This document shows positions 17,550-26,371 of a stretch of DNA of 64,000 bases, piece after piece. Under the pieces are notes generated by a model that saw only the letters and a program-made list of their open reading frames with translations, searched no databases and had not been told where the DNA came from. A program made the position numbers and the translations under genes. The stretch spans positions 67,088 to 131,087 of the forward strand of contig JBAYVD010000011.1 of assembly GCA_041674745.1 (NCBI GenBank), given 5' to 3'. This DNA comes from UBA2040 sp041674745. GTDB taxonomy: Bacteria; Bacteroidota; Bacteroidia; Flavobacteriales_D; Crocinitomicaceae. The number at the start of each line of letters is the position of its first letter. Positions within the stretch are counted from its first letter, which is position 1.

Positions 17550-17882
17550 ATGGAACAATCCGATTTTTTAGACCGACACGTTTTCTCCAATTTAAAAAGC
17601 ACCACGGGTGGTGTAGAGACCGATCCAATTTACTTCTTCTCAGAAGCCGATTTCTTGGTAGTTCTGGAGCGTGTGGAACATTTCGGAATTAGTATTTATA
17701 CCATTGAACCTTTTTTGGACGGTAAATCTTATGGCATACAAACCAATGAAGATTTAAAGAAAAAAGCCACCGATGCCAAATGGTATGGAAAAGCTTTTGC
17801 CACTTACAAACATCGACAAGAAGGAATGTTGTATTCAGCCACTTACAAAGTTCCTGCAAAATTATTGGCACGCTATTCTTAG
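17550..17882 (+). CDS. Hypothetical protein, 110 residues
   Basis: Soluble, no signal peptide. Sequence runs MEQSDFLDRHVFSNLKSTT and has an alternating alpha/beta look (FFSEADFLVVLERVEHFGISIYTIEP). It has no motif that I recognise. A palindrome sits just upstream. The tail GMLYSATYKVPAKLLARY suggests a small folded domain. Standalone between the monooxygenase and a tiny glycine-rich gene. Confidence 0.65.
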   Translation: MEQSDFLDRHVFSNLKSTTGGVETDPIYFFSEADFLVVLERVEHFGISIYTIEPFLDGKSYGIQTNEDLKKKATDAKWYGKAFATYKHRQEGMLYSATYKVPAKLLARYS

Positions 17883-17950
17883 AATAAATTCGTGTTTAAG
17901 TGTGATTGAATTTTATTTTCATAAATTCGATTCCTTAAAAACAAGCAAGT

Positions 17951-18130
17951 ATGTCAGAAAAGAAGAATTCTAAGTCAGGCAACGAAATAGGAATTGGAGC
18001 TGCTCTGGGAGTTGCTTTCGGAGCCCTATTTGGAAATTATTTCGGAAATTCTTCTAGAAATATTGCCCTAGGCATTTCAATAGGGGTGACTGTCGGCGCT
18101 ATTTTTGAATACTTCAAAAACAAAAAGTAA
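17951..18130 (+). CDS. Small glycine-zipper membrane protein, 59 residues
   Basis: ATG 17951 to TAA 18128-18130. A short charged N-terminus (MSEKKNSKSGNE) is followed by glycine/alanine-rich hydrophobic segments (IGIGAALGVAFGALFGNYFG and ALGISIGVTVGAIFEYF) and a lysine-rich tail. This is the glycine-zipper plan of small membrane proteins that pack closely in the inner membrane. It falls below the usual ORF size limit and is easily missed. Role unknown; typical codon use supports it being real. Confidence 0.7.
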   Translation: MSEKKNSKSGNEIGIGAALGVAFGALFGNYFGNSSRNIALGISIGVTVGAIFEYFKNKK

Positions 18131-18160
18131 ATTCCTTCAAAACTCCATTCTCTAAATCAA

Positions 18161-18667
18161 ATGATTAAACAGATCCTACTCCTTGTAATTCCCGTAGCAC
18201 TGATGCGAATTACGACTAGTTGCGATTTGTTTCACAAAAAATCAAACACCATGGAAGAACCAACAAGCTCCGTATCGGCGAACGATACGACACCGAAAGT
18301 GATTGGAATAGGCGGGATTTTCTTTTTTACGGACGATCCCAAAGCGACTAAAGAATGGTACAGCCAAAATTTAGGCATGGAGATCAATGATTGGGGATCC
18401 TCTAGTTTTGAATCCCGAGACATCAATCATCCGGATACCATCCACTCGCTTCAGTGGACACCTTTCAAAACAGGAAGTGACTATTTTGAACCGTCCAAGA
18501 AGGATTTTATGATCAATTACCGCGTTCAAAACTTAGAAGGATTGGTCGAAAAATTGAAACAAAACGGCGCGAACATCTTGGATAGCATAGCTGTGTATGA
18601 TTATGGTAAATTCGTTCACCTGATTGACCCAGAAGGAAACAAAATCGAACTTTGGGAGCCAAAGTAA
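18161..18667 (+). CDS. VOC (glyoxalase-like) domain lipoprotein
   Basis: 168 residues. The first 21 residues (hydrophobic stretch ending RITTSC) look like a lipoprotein signal, followed by a Ser/Thr-rich spacer and then one VOC domain (about 45-168): IGIGGIFFFTDDPKATKEWYSQNLGM, INYRVQNLEGLVEKLKQNGANI and FVHLIDPEGNKIELWEP. VOC domains bind a metal and act on small molecules; most are cytoplasmic, so an exported lipid-anchored copy is unusual. An alternative start at the internal ATG 18251 would give a cytoplasmic protein; the quality of the signal sequence makes me prefer the longer one. Confidence 0.75.
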   Translation: MIKQILLLVIPVALMRITTSCDLFHKKSNTMEEPTSSVSANDTTPKVIGIGGIFFFTDDPKATKEWYSQNLGMEINDWGSSSFESRDINHPDTIHSLQWTPFKTGSDYFEPSKKDFMINYRVQNLEGLVEKLKQNGANILDSIAVYDYGKFVHLIDPEGNKIELWEPK

Positions 18668-18752
18668 CCGATCTGAAAAACTTTTTTCACAAAACAACCT
18701 TTGGTTGATTCAATTCATTTTTTCGTATCTTGTTCTTTCAAATTTTTGAGAA

Positions 18753-19673
18753 ATGGCATCGAAAACTTTATTGCACGCACCGGAATTAACGCATGAACGA
18801 TCGCTGAAAACGTTGGTGGAAAATCGCACGGTTTTCTCTTTGGAGAATTGCGAATTGAATATTTTTGAAACCTACCAACAATCTACTTTGGTTCCGCTAA
18901 AATTCAATGATTTGGTTGTTACGAGCATGTTGCGTGGTAAAAAAGTGATGCATCTATTCGATGAACCTGGTTTTGATTATTTGCCGGGCGAAACAGTGGT
19001 GATTCCCGCCAACGAAGTCATGAAAATTGATTTCCCAGAAGCAAAAAACAACAATCCAACCCAATGTTTGGCTTTGGCCATTGACCAAGCAAAAATCACC
19101 GAAACCTTGAATTTCCTCAACGAAAAATACCCGAAAGAAGGGAAAAATAAGATGTGGCAGTTGAATTCAGAAAATTACTTTTTCTACAACAATGTAGATT
19201 TAGCTAGTACGATCAACAAATTGGTAAAGGAATGCATGAGCACGAATTTGACCAAAGATGCTATCGCGGATTTAACTTTGCAAGAATTGTTGATTCGAAT
19301 TATTCAATCGCAAACGGCCAAATCAGCCGAACAAGGCAATTACATCGATATCGATAGCCCAATTCAACATGTGGTGGAATACATTCACAACAATTTGAAC
19401 GAAAGAATTCAATTGAAAACATTGAGTGAACAAGCCGGAATGAGCAATACCTCGTTTTATCGGTATTTCAAACGTGAATTGGGTATGAGTCCCATTGAGT
19501 TTGTGCTCAACGAGAAAATAAAGTGCGCCAAACAATTGCTCCGCGACCAAGGTTTGCACATCAACGAAGTCGGGTATTTAGCAGGATTTGAAGATTGTAA
19601 TTATTTTATTCGCTTGTTCAAAAAGCACGAAGGTATCACGCCAAAACAATATCAATTGTTGTACATCAATTAA
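18753..19673 (+). CDS. AraC-family transcriptional regulator
   Basis: 306 residues. N-terminal AraC_N-type effector domain (about 20-190; FLPGETVVIPANEVMKIDFP-like pattern) and C-terminal double helix-turn-helix (about 205-306; LKTLSEQAGMSNTSFYRYFK, INEVGYLAGFEDCNYFIRLFKKHEGITPKQYQ). Convergent with the DUF779 gene, their stop codons overlapping by 4 bases. This regulator type is regularly found beside DUF779 and acetaldehyde/aldehyde dehydrogenase genes, and a pair of direct repeats spaced 21 bp upstream of the dehydrogenase is a plausible binding site. Effector probably an aldehyde or alcohol; inferred. Confidence 0.88.
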   Translation: MASKTLLHAPELTHERSLKTLVENRTVFSLENCELNIFETYQQSTLVPLKFNDLVVTSMLRGKKVMHLFDEPGFDYLPGETVVIPANEVMKIDFPEAKNNNPTQCLALAIDQAKITETLNFLNEKYPKEGKNKMWQLNSENYFFYNNVDLASTINKLVKECMSTNLTKDAIADLTLQELLIRIIQSQTAKSAEQGNYIDIDSPIQHVVEYIHNNLNERIQLKTLSEQAGMSNTSFYRYFKRELGMSPIEFVLNEKIKCAKQLLRDQGLHINEVGYLAGFEDCNYFIRLFKKHEGITPKQYQLLYIN

Positions 19674-20044
19674 TCTTCTACAAATTTCAGGGGCGTCAAT
19701 TGTGTCAATTCTTCGTCGGTAAACATCCGTGATTGGGTCAAAAATCGGAAACCCAAGGGAATCTCCAATGAAAAACTAGAACCCATTCCTTTTACGACAT
19801 GAATCGTTAAGTGAGTGTATTTCCAATATTCGAATTGGTCTTTGTTCATCCAAAACTCACAGCCTTCAATTTCACCCAAACAAACGTCACTTTGTCCCAA
19901 GCGAAAATCTCCTTTTTCGAAACACATCGGTTGTGAACCATCGCAGCATCCGCCACTTTGATGAAACATCAATTCGCCATATTTTTCTTTGAGCTGATGG
20001 ATCAAAGCAATGGCTTCTGGGGTGATGGATACGCGGTTTGTCAT
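19670..20044 (-). CDS. DUF779 protein associated with aldehyde dehydrogenase
   Basis: About 124 residues from ATG 20044 (an earlier start at 20095 adds a residue string unlike the family). Hallmarks: FHQSGGCCDGSQPMCF, with a cysteine cluster, and FWMNKDQFEYWKYTHLTIHVVKGMGSSFSLE. DUF779 proteins accompany ExaC/AldB-type aldehyde dehydrogenases very often; their role is unsettled, with metal or cofactor handling suggested by the cysteines. Lies downstream of the dehydrogenase on the same strand, separated by a strong hairpin. Confidence 0.85.
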   Translation of the reverse strand: MTNRVSITPEAIALIHQLKEKYGELMFHQSGGCCDGSQPMCFEKGDFRLGQSDVCLGEIEGCEFWMNKDQFEYWKYTHLTIHVVKGMGSSFSLEIPLGFRFLTQSRMFTDEELTQLTPLKFVED

Positions 20045-20132
20045 GGTGTTTTTGATATTTTTGTTCTGGATTTGTTTTAGTCTACTGATAAACAAGAATT
20101 TTACCTTTTAAATTTGCAAACCTCCCCCTTGA

Positions 20133-20150
20133 TCCCCCTCCAAAGGGGGA
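20133..20150. repeat. Short inverted repeat (TCCCCC/GGGGGA)
   Basis: TCCCCC (20133-20138) faces GGGGGA (20145-20150), part of a CCCCCTTGATCCCCCTCC-type sequence that I associate with dispersed repeats in Bacteroidota genomes. Only one copy is in this window. Confidence 0.35.
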
Positions 20151-20160
20151 AAATAAAAAG

Positions 20161-20195
20161 GCCAAAGCCTGACTAAGGGAAAATCAGGCTTTGGC
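20161..20195 (-). terminator. Hairpin after the aldehyde dehydrogenase gene
   Basis: GCCAAAGCCTGA (20161-20172) and TCAGGCTTTGGC (20184-20195) form a perfect 12-bp stem. It lies between the dehydrogenase stop and DUF779, with A-rich sequence giving a U tract on the minus strand. Confidence 0.65.
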
Positions 20196-20213
20196 ACAAT
20201 CATTTGATCTAAA

Positions 20214-21716
20214 TCAAAAGAAACCTAACTTGTTTTTATCGTAAGAGATCAACATGTTTTTTGTTTGCGTGTAATGCGCCAACATCATTTTGTGATTTTC
20301 TCTACCGAATCCTGATTTTTTATATCCTCCAAAAGAGGCATGAGCTGGATAAGCGTGGTAATTGTTTACCCAAACGCGTCCTGCTTGAATTGCACGTGGA
20401 ACTTGGTACAATTCATGCGCGTCACGTGTCCAAACACCTGCACCCAACCCATACATCGTATCGTTCGCAATTTCAATGGCTTCTTCCACTGTTTTAAAAG
20501 TTGTAACGCAGGTTACTGGTCCAAAAATTTCTTCTTGGAAAATACGCATTTTGTTGTGTCCTTTGAAAATAGTTGGTTGGATGTAAAAGCCATCCGCCAA
20601 TTCACCTTCCAAATGGTTTACTTCACCACCGCAAAGAACTTCCGCTCCTTCTTCTTTACCAATTTTCAAATACGATTGAATTTTCTCGTATTGGTCGTTA
20701 GACGATTGAGCACCCATCATCGTAGACCCGTCCAATGGATGGCCCATTTTGATAGCGTTGGTGCGCTCAATAACGCGGGTCATGAATTTTTCATAAATGT
20801 CTTCTTGTACCAAAATTCGAGACGGACAAGTACAAACTTCACCTTGATTCAAGGCAAACAAAACTGCGCCTTCAATCGCTTTATCAAAGAATGCATCATC
20901 TTCATCTGCAACAGAGGAGAAGAAAATATTCGGTGATTTCCCGCCCAATTCCATGGTAACGGGTATCAAGTTTTCAGAAGCATATTGCATGATTAAACGA
21001 CCTGTAGTAGTTTCACCTGTAAAAGATACTTTCGCTACACGATCCGATTGCGCCAATGGTTTACCTGCTTCCAATCCGAAACCGGTAATCACATTCAAAA
21101 CGCCTGCTGGTAATAAATCTTGAATCAATTCCAAAAGAATCATAATCGACGTTGGCGTTTGTTCCGCTGGTTTTACTACACAGCAGTTACCAGCTGCTAA
21201 AGCAGGAGCAATTTTCCAAGTCGCCATCAAAAGAGGAAAGTTCCAAGGAATGATTTGTCCTACAACACCCAAAGGCTCGTTCAAACAAATGCTTACCGTG
21301 TTTTCGTCATGTTCTGAAATTCCACTTTCATCTGCGCGAATAACACCAGCAAAATAGCGGAAATGGTCAATTACCAACGGTAAATCAGCTGCTCTAGTTT
21401 CACGAATCGCTTTCCCGTTGTCAATTGCTTCAACAATTGCAAGGTATTCTAGATTTTCTTCTATTCGATCAGCAATTTTGTTCAATACACTGCTTCGGTA
21501 GGCTGCAGATGATTTTCCCCATGTTTTAAAAGCCAAATGTGCCGCATCCAGAGCCGCATCCACATCTTCTTTCGTCGAACGTGCCGCGCTTGTAAACACT
21601 TTTCCATCAATTGGAGAAATGTTATCAAAGTATTCTCCTTTGATTGGAGCAACAAATTTGCCCCCAATAAAATTACCGTATTTTGCCTTAAATTCAGGTC
21701 TTTGTGCTATACTCAT
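20214..21716 (-). CDS. Aldehyde dehydrogenase (ExaC/AldB-like, NAD+-dependent)
   Basis: About 500 residues from ATG 21716; an upstream ATG (21764) would add 16 residues that do not fit the family and overlap the promoter. Oxidises aldehydes (probably acetaldehyde) to acids. Motifs: PLGVVGQIIPWNFPLLMATWK (split here as substrate/cofactor entry), VTMELGGKSPNI with the general-base Glu, NQGEVCTCPSRILVQ with the catalytic Cys, and IFQEEIFGPVTCV. The NQGEVCTCPSR form is typical of the AldB/ExaC group, and the DUF779 and AraC neighbours support that. Likely switched on by the AraC protein through the direct repeats at 21772-21801. Confidence 0.93.
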   Translation of the reverse strand: MSIAQRPEFKAKYGNFIGGKFVAPIKGEYFDNISPIDGKVFTSAARSTKEDVDAALDAAHLAFKTWGKSSAAYRSSVLNKIADRIEENLEYLAIVEAIDNGKAIRETRAADLPLVIDHFRYFAGVIRADESGISEHDENTVSICLNEPLGVVGQIIPWNFPLLMATWKIAPALAAGNCCVVKPAEQTPTSIMILLELIQDLLPAGVLNVITGFGLEAGKPLAQSDRVAKVSFTGETTTGRLIMQYASENLIPVTMELGGKSPNIFFSSVADEDDAFFDKAIEGAVLFALNQGEVCTCPSRILVQEDIYEKFMTRVIERTNAIKMGHPLDGSTMMGAQSSNDQYEKIQSYLKIGKEEGAEVLCGGEVNHLEGELADGFYIQPTIFKGHNKMRIFQEEIFGPVTCVTTFKTVEEAIEIANDTMYGLGAGVWTRDAHELYQVPRAIQAGRVWVNNYHAYPAHASFGGYKKSGFGRENHKMMLAHYTQTKNMLISYDKNKLGFF

Positions 21717-21743
21717 AGTTACTTGTTTTAGTATTCCTAAAAC

Positions 21744-21751
21744 CAAAAGTA
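21744..21751 (-). promoter_or_regulatory. -7 box of the aldehyde dehydrogenase promoter
   Basis: CAAAAGTA on the plus strand reads TACTTTTG on the minus strand, 28 bases before the ATG. No good TTG element at the usual spacing, as expected for an activator-dependent promoter. Confidence 0.5.
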
Positions 21752-21771
21752 TCCGCGAAGTCAAAAAAGGA

Positions 21772-21801
21772 ATAGCACAATTTGACCAAATGATAGCACA
21801 A
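21772..21801 (-). promoter_or_regulatory. Direct repeats, candidate AraC-type activator site
   Basis: ATAGCACAA occurs at 21772-21780 and again at 21793-21801, exactly 21 bp apart (two helical turns, same face). On the minus strand both read TTGTGCTAT and lie just upstream of the -7 box, the usual position for an AraC-family dimer. Confidence 0.55.
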
Positions 21802-21856
21802 AAAAGTTTCGAAGTAGAAAGTCGCAGCAGGAAACCTACCTTTTCCTGAATTAAGG

Positions 21857-22513
21857 TTAGATTTTATTTTTAGTCAACTGAATGCGCACACCATCTTTCA
21901 TGAGTGTTTCGTCTCCATAATAATTCCATTCATCCTCTACTGGATAGCTGAATTGAATCGTAGTGATATATTTTGACTCTGACTTTTTAATCAGTTCCGC
22001 TAAGTTTAAACACAAAGCATCATAAACATAGTTCATATACTTTTTCTTTTCACTGGCAGTATCCGGATTCAAACTGGTTAATTTTTGACTGAGCAAACTT
22101 AAGTTCACATGACTTTCTAGTAAGTCTATTAGTTCTTTGACGCTTCCCCCATTTTTACTTTTAAAGAAAAAAAGGGCAACATTCAAAGAATCCACTACTT
22201 TTTTTTGAGCAAACAAAGTTCGGTTCGAAAGCGGTTTTGGATTACCAGGATTCAGTAAAAACGGCTGTTTAGTGAAGGTAAAATTCAAACGAGGATAAAT
22301 GGTTGGATTCATCCCTGAATAATCCCAGGCAATGGAGACCATATGTATGTGCTCCTTTCTGCCTAAAAAATGGTTGATAAAACCGCCGAAATCAGGATGC
22401 AAAGTAATTTCCGATAAGGAAAGCGACCAGGATTCATTGGAAGTATCCAATTGTTTTCTGAAATTTCGAAAATTGATCAGATGAGCATCAGTAGTAAGTT
22501 GAGTTTCCATCAT
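21857..22513 (-). CDS. Hypothetical protein, 218 residues
   Basis: Soluble, no signal peptide or membrane segment. Beginning MMETQLTTDAHLINFRNFRKQL, with a central region containing HIHMVSIAWDYSGMNPTIYP and a C-terminal strand pair (ITTIQFSYPVEDEWNYYGDE). I see no known motif. A second in-frame ATG at 22510 is equally possible. Same strand as purL but separated from it by 136 bases with a terminator. Intact frame and normal codon use support a real gene. Confidence 0.65.
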   Translation of the reverse strand: MMETQLTTDAHLINFRNFRKQLDTSNESWSLSLSEITLHPDFGGFINHFLGRKEHIHMVSIAWDYSGMNPTIYPRLNFTFTKQPFLLNPGNPKPLSNRTLFAQKKVVDSLNVALFFFKSKNGGSVKELIDLLESHVNLSLLSQKLTSLNPDTASEKKKYMNYVYDALCLNLAELIKKSESKYITTIQFSYPVEDEWNYYGDETLMKDGVRIQLTKNKI

Positions 22514-22600
22514 TTTTATTTCAAACTTAACGATTATAGTTGATGGAATTTACAACAAACTTTGGTGATTTTTCCCGAGAATTTGGGGTTTTCCCCATAA

Positions 22601-22632
22601 AAAAAAGTGACCCATTTGGACCACTTTTTTTT
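22601..22632 (-). terminator. Terminator of purL
   Basis: AAAAAAGTG and CCACTTTTTTTT form the arms of a hairpin immediately after the purL stop, with a U tract on the minus strand. Confidence 0.6.
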
Positions 22633-22649
22633 AAAAAATATTCTAGTGA

Positions 22650-24887
22650 TTAAGCTTCCAAACGTTTGCCTAATGCATTGTCATAGATTTCTTTCGCTTC
22701 ATGGATAAATCCAAAATGGTAATCATCCACGGTCATTTTTCCTTTGGTAACGTGTCCTAGCAAAGTAAAGTTCACGCCAGATTCAATCATGAATTCAATG
22801 AAATCTTCTTCTTTGTCTTCTTCAACCGTTACTACTACTCTACTTTGAGATTCTCCAAACAAGAATGCATCTTCTCTGATTTCGGCATCTGTTACAATAT
22901 CAAATCCTAAATTTCGAGGAGCAGACATTTCGTACAAGGTAATGAACAAACCACCATCGGCACAATCGTGTACAGCGTTAACTATTTCGTTCGCAATTAA
23001 TCCTTTTACTTTCTCTTGTAATTCAAATTCTTTGTCCAAATCAAAGAAAGGTGCTGGAGACTCTTTTACACCGTGGTAACTTACCAAGTATTCAGAAGAA
23101 GAAATATCGTTATGTGAATCGCCCAAAATAAAAATCAAATCTCCTTTTTGTTTGAAATCCAAACTCATCACTTTGTCTTTGTCCTCCAAAATTCCAATCA
23201 TTCCAATCGTAGGCGTTGGGAAAACCGGGATTTCAACTCCATCTATGGATGTTTGGTTGTAGAATGAAACGTTTCCACCGGTTACTGGTGTCGAGAATTT
23301 CAAACACGCTTTTGACATTCCTTTGATCGCCCCAACAAATTGCCAGAAGGATTCTGGATTGTATGGATTTCCAAAGTTCAAACAATTTGTAATCGCAGAT
23401 GGAACACCACCCGAACAGACAATGTTTCTTGCTGCTTCTGAAACCGCGATTTGCGTTCCAACTTCCGGATCCGCATGTACGTAACGGGAATTGCAATCCA
23501 CCGTCATCGCTAAAGCTTTGTTGGTTCCTTTGATATTTACGACACCTGCATCCGAAGGACGGTTCGTTGTCATGGTTCTTGTTCCAACCATGGAATCGTA
23601 TTGTTCGTACACCCATCGTTTGGATGCAATGTTTGGATGTGCCAACAAAGTATTCGCTACCGCCACTAAATCTTCTGGTTGAGGAACGGAATCAATGTTA
23701 AATTTTTTGTATTCTTGGAAGTAAGCTGGTTCTTTGTATTCTCGTTCGTAAACGGGAGCACCGCCACCCAAAACCAAGGATTCAGCTGGAACGTCGCCTA
23801 CCAATTCACCATTCATGAAATAACGAACTTGCGTGGAATCTGTAACAACTCCAATTTCCTCTGCATGCAAATCCCATTTATCGAAAATGCGTTTCACTTC
23901 TTCTTCGTGTCCTTTGTTTACGACTACCAACATTCGCTCTTGCGATTCTGAAAGCAAAATCTCATACGGTAACATATTATCTTGGCGTGTTGGAACGCGG
24001 TCCAAATGAACATCCATTCCGACATTACCACCTGCACTCATTTCACATGAAGAACAAGTAATTCCTGCCGCACCCATGTCTTGCATTCCTGCAACTGCGT
24101 CGGTTGTCAGCAACTCCATGGTTGCTTCCAATAACAATTTTTCCATAAATGGATCACCCACTTGTACAGATGGCAAATCCGATGCAGATTCTTCTGTAAT
24201 ATCTTTTGAAGCGAACGCGGCACCTGCAATTCCGTCTTTTCCTGTAGAAGAACCTACAATGAAAACCGGGTTGCCGGGTCCTTTAGATTTCGCTGAAATA
24301 ATCTTTTTAGAGTCGATGATTCCTGCAGAGAAAGCATTCACCAAAGGATTTGTGTTGTAGGAATCATCGAAGAAAACTTCTCCTCCAACGATTGGAATAC
24401 CAAACGCATTTCCATAATCGCCAATTCCTTTTGTAACACCTTTCACCAACCACTTTGTGCGGTCGCGATCGATGTTTCCAAAACGAAGGGAATTCAATTG
24501 AGCAATGGGACGAGCACCCATTGTGAAAATATCACGGTTGATACCACCAACACCCGTTGCCGCGCCTTGATACGGCTCCAATGCACTTGGGTGATTGTGT
24601 GATTCGATTTTAAATGCGCAACCCAAACCATCTCCGATATCGACCAATCCAGCATTTTCTTCACCGGCTTTCACCAACATATGTGGACCATCTTTGGGCA
24701 ATTGTTTCAACCAAAAAATCGAGTTTTTATACGAGCAATGTTCCGACCACATGACAGAATAAACGGCCGTTTCTGTAAAATTGGGTGTACGACCCAAAAT
24801 CTCTTTGATTTTATCAAATTCATCAGGTCTTAAGCCTAATTCTACTGCTTGTTCTAGTGTTGCTTCTTTTTGTAATGTGCTTTCCAT
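22650..24887 (-). CDS. purL: Phosphoribosylformylglycinamidine synthase, PurL subunit
   Basis: About 745 residues from ATG 24887; the earlier TTG (24917) lies upstream of the promoter box. PurL of the small, multi-subunit type converts FGAR to FGAM with ATP, receiving ammonia from PurQ, in purine biosynthesis. Motifs: YSVMWSEHCSYKNS, GEENAGLVDIGDGLGCAFKIESHNHPSALEPYQGAATGVGG region, GAAGITCSSCEMSAGG and NAVHDCADGGLFITLYEM. purS and purQ are not adjacent. Intact; monocistronic with its own promoter and terminator. Confidence 0.95.
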   Translation of the reverse strand: MESTLQKEATLEQAVELGLRPDEFDKIKEILGRTPNFTETAVYSVMWSEHCSYKNSIFWLKQLPKDGPHMLVKAGEENAGLVDIGDGLGCAFKIESHNHPSALEPYQGAATGVGGINRDIFTMGARPIAQLNSLRFGNIDRDRTKWLVKGVTKGIGDYGNAFGIPIVGGEVFFDDSYNTNPLVNAFSAGIIDSKKIISAKSKGPGNPVFIVGSSTGKDGIAGAAFASKDITEESASDLPSVQVGDPFMEKLLLEATMELLTTDAVAGMQDMGAAGITCSSCEMSAGGNVGMDVHLDRVPTRQDNMLPYEILLSESQERMLVVVNKGHEEEVKRIFDKWDLHAEEIGVVTDSTQVRYFMNGELVGDVPAESLVLGGGAPVYEREYKEPAYFQEYKKFNIDSVPQPEDLVAVANTLLAHPNIASKRWVYEQYDSMVGTRTMTTNRPSDAGVVNIKGTNKALAMTVDCNSRYVHADPEVGTQIAVSEAARNIVCSGGVPSAITNCLNFGNPYNPESFWQFVGAIKGMSKACLKFSTPVTGGNVSFYNQTSIDGVEIPVFPTPTIGMIGILEDKDKVMSLDFKQKGDLIFILGDSHNDISSSEYLVSYHGVKESPAPFFDLDKEFELQEKVKGLIANEIVNAVHDCADGGLFITLYEMSAPRNLGFDIVTDAEIREDAFLFGESQSRVVVTVEEDKEEDFIEFMIESGVNFTLLGHVTKGKMTVDDYHFGFIHEAKEIYDNALGKRLEA

Positions 24888-24904
24888 AACGCTCGATTGA
24901 GGTG

Positions 24905-24912
24905 CAAAATTA
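24905..24912 (-). promoter_or_regulatory. -7 box of purL
   Basis: CAAAATTA on the plus strand reads TAATTTTG on the minus strand, 17 bases before the purL ATG. It falls inside the longer TTG-started frame, which therefore is not the coding start. No clear TTG element. Confidence 0.5.
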
Positions 24913-25008
24913 ATCAAATTATCTGTGAAAGGAAGGACTAGTTTTCACGAATAAGAGAAGTTTTTCACACATCTATGGTTCTAACTTCTGGTGTTGAGTA
25001 GATATTTC

Positions 25009-25870
25009 ATCCCGATGGGATTCGGATTCGGGGTACGCATTTTGGGATTAGATACATTGCATCCCGATGGGATTTCATTTTGAGTGAGAATTTCATGTCT
25101 CTCAGATTTCATCTCGATGGGATTCAGATTTATAGTTAGCGCTTTGAGCCTTGGCACATTTCATCCCTATGGGATTCGGATTCGAGGTAATCATTTTGAG
25201 ATTAGATACATTACATCCCGATGGGATTTCATTTTGAGTGAGAATTTAATGCCTTTTAGATTTCATCCCGATTGGATTCAGATTTATAGTTAGCGCTTTG
25301 AGCCTTGGCACATTTCATCCCGATGTGATTCGGATTCGGGGTACGCATATTGGGATTAAATACATTACATCCCGATGGGATTTCATTTTGAAACCAAGTC
25401 CTGTAAGGACGATATCCTTTAACCACAAAAGCTTCCCAACGCAGCAAAAGTCCCAGCGGGACGACATATTTTGCCTAAATTTTAGAAATAGAACTGATAA
25501 ATCTTGCTTTAAATCAACTTTTGAAATTACATCCCGATGGGATTTCATTGTTTTTTTTAGACCGTGTTGATTTCAGCCCAATGGGATTCGGATTTGAGGT
25601 AAGCATTTTGAGATTAGATGCATTTCATCCCGATGGGATTCGGATTCGGGGTAAGCATTTTGAGATTAGATACATTACATCTCGATGGGATTTCATTGGT
25701 AAACCAAGTCCTGTAAGGACGATATCCTTGTAACCACAAAAACCTCCCAACTCGCAAAAGTCCCAGCGGGACGACATATTTTGCCGAAATTTTAGAAATA
25801 GAACTGATAAATCTTGCTTTAAATCTTGCTTTAAATCTTGCTTTAAATCAACTTTTGAAATAACTTAAAG
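25009..25870. repeat. REP-like palindrome array upstream of the RAYT gene
   Basis: No gene is seen here. At least twelve copies of ATCCCGATGGGAT or close variants occur (25009, 25061, 25111, 25163, 25214, 25265, 25317, 25369, 25531, 25575, 25627, 25679), each an ATCCC/GGGAT inverted repeat with a 3-base loop. They alternate with conserved A/T-rich spacers containing CGGATTCGGGGTA and AGATTAGATACATTACAT. Two larger modules (about 25384-25530 and 25700-25862) carry GTCCTGTAAGGACGATAT and GTCCCAGCGGGACGACAT hairpins. Arrays of this type are mobilised by REP-associated tyrosine transposases, one of which follows. Confidence 0.8.
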
Positions 25871-25893
25871 TGAAAATTTTAAAATACTACTAA

Positions 25894-26361
25894 ATGGCGA
25901 ACACCTATACCCAGATTTACATGCAATTTGTTTGCGTGGTAAAGTATCGAAGCAACCTGATCCATACATCATGGAAAGTTGAACTATACAAATATATTAC
26001 CGGCATTGTTGAAGCGAAAGGTCATAAACTTTTAGCAATTAATGGAATGCCGGATCACCTGCATATATTGATTTCGATGAAGCCCCATCAATCTACTTCT
26101 GAACTTTGTCAAGTAATCAAAGCAAATTCATCACGTTGGATTAATGAACGGAAATTTACTCGATCGAAATTCGAATGGCAAAGTGGTTTTGGCGCTTTTT
26201 CATATTCAAAATCACACGTATCGAGCGTTGCAACGTATATTCATAATCAAGAAATTCATCACGCCAAAAAGACTTTTCACAAAGAGTATCAGGAATTTCT
26301 AATAGAACATGAGATTGATTTTGATGAGAACTATACTTTTCATGAACCTTTGGATGAGTAG
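25894..26361 (+). CDS. REP-associated tyrosine transposase (Y1/HUH, IS200-like)
   Basis: 155 residues of the Y1 transposase fold that cuts single-stranded DNA. The HUH motif is GMPDHLHIL (His55, His57) and the catalytic Tyr is probably Tyr115 in VATYIHNQ. Start MANTYTQIYMQFVCVVKYR is typical of Bacteroidota members. IS200-like enzymes of the RAYT group act on REP palindromes instead of a defined insertion sequence; here palindromes lie on both sides (25009-25870 and 26372-26436) and no second IS gene (TnpB) is present. Intact frame, so it may be active or domesticated. Confidence 0.9.
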   Translation: MANTYTQIYMQFVCVVKYRSNLIHTSWKVELYKYITGIVEAKGHKLLAINGMPDHLHILISMKPHQSTSELCQVIKANSSRWINERKFTRSKFEWQSGFGAFSYSKSHVSSVATYIHNQEIHHAKKTFHKEYQEFLIEHEIDFDENYTFHEPLDE

Positions 26362-26371
26362 GAGATGTATC

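Noticed and set aside
20340..20936. Plus-strand ORF of 198 codons
   Set aside because: Antisense shadow of the aldehyde dehydrogenase; its composition is unlike the neighbouring proteins.
25256..25733. Several 60-90 codon ORFs on both strands
   Set aside because: They are translations of the REP repeats and palindromes, open on both strands because of the repeats, with no protein family features.
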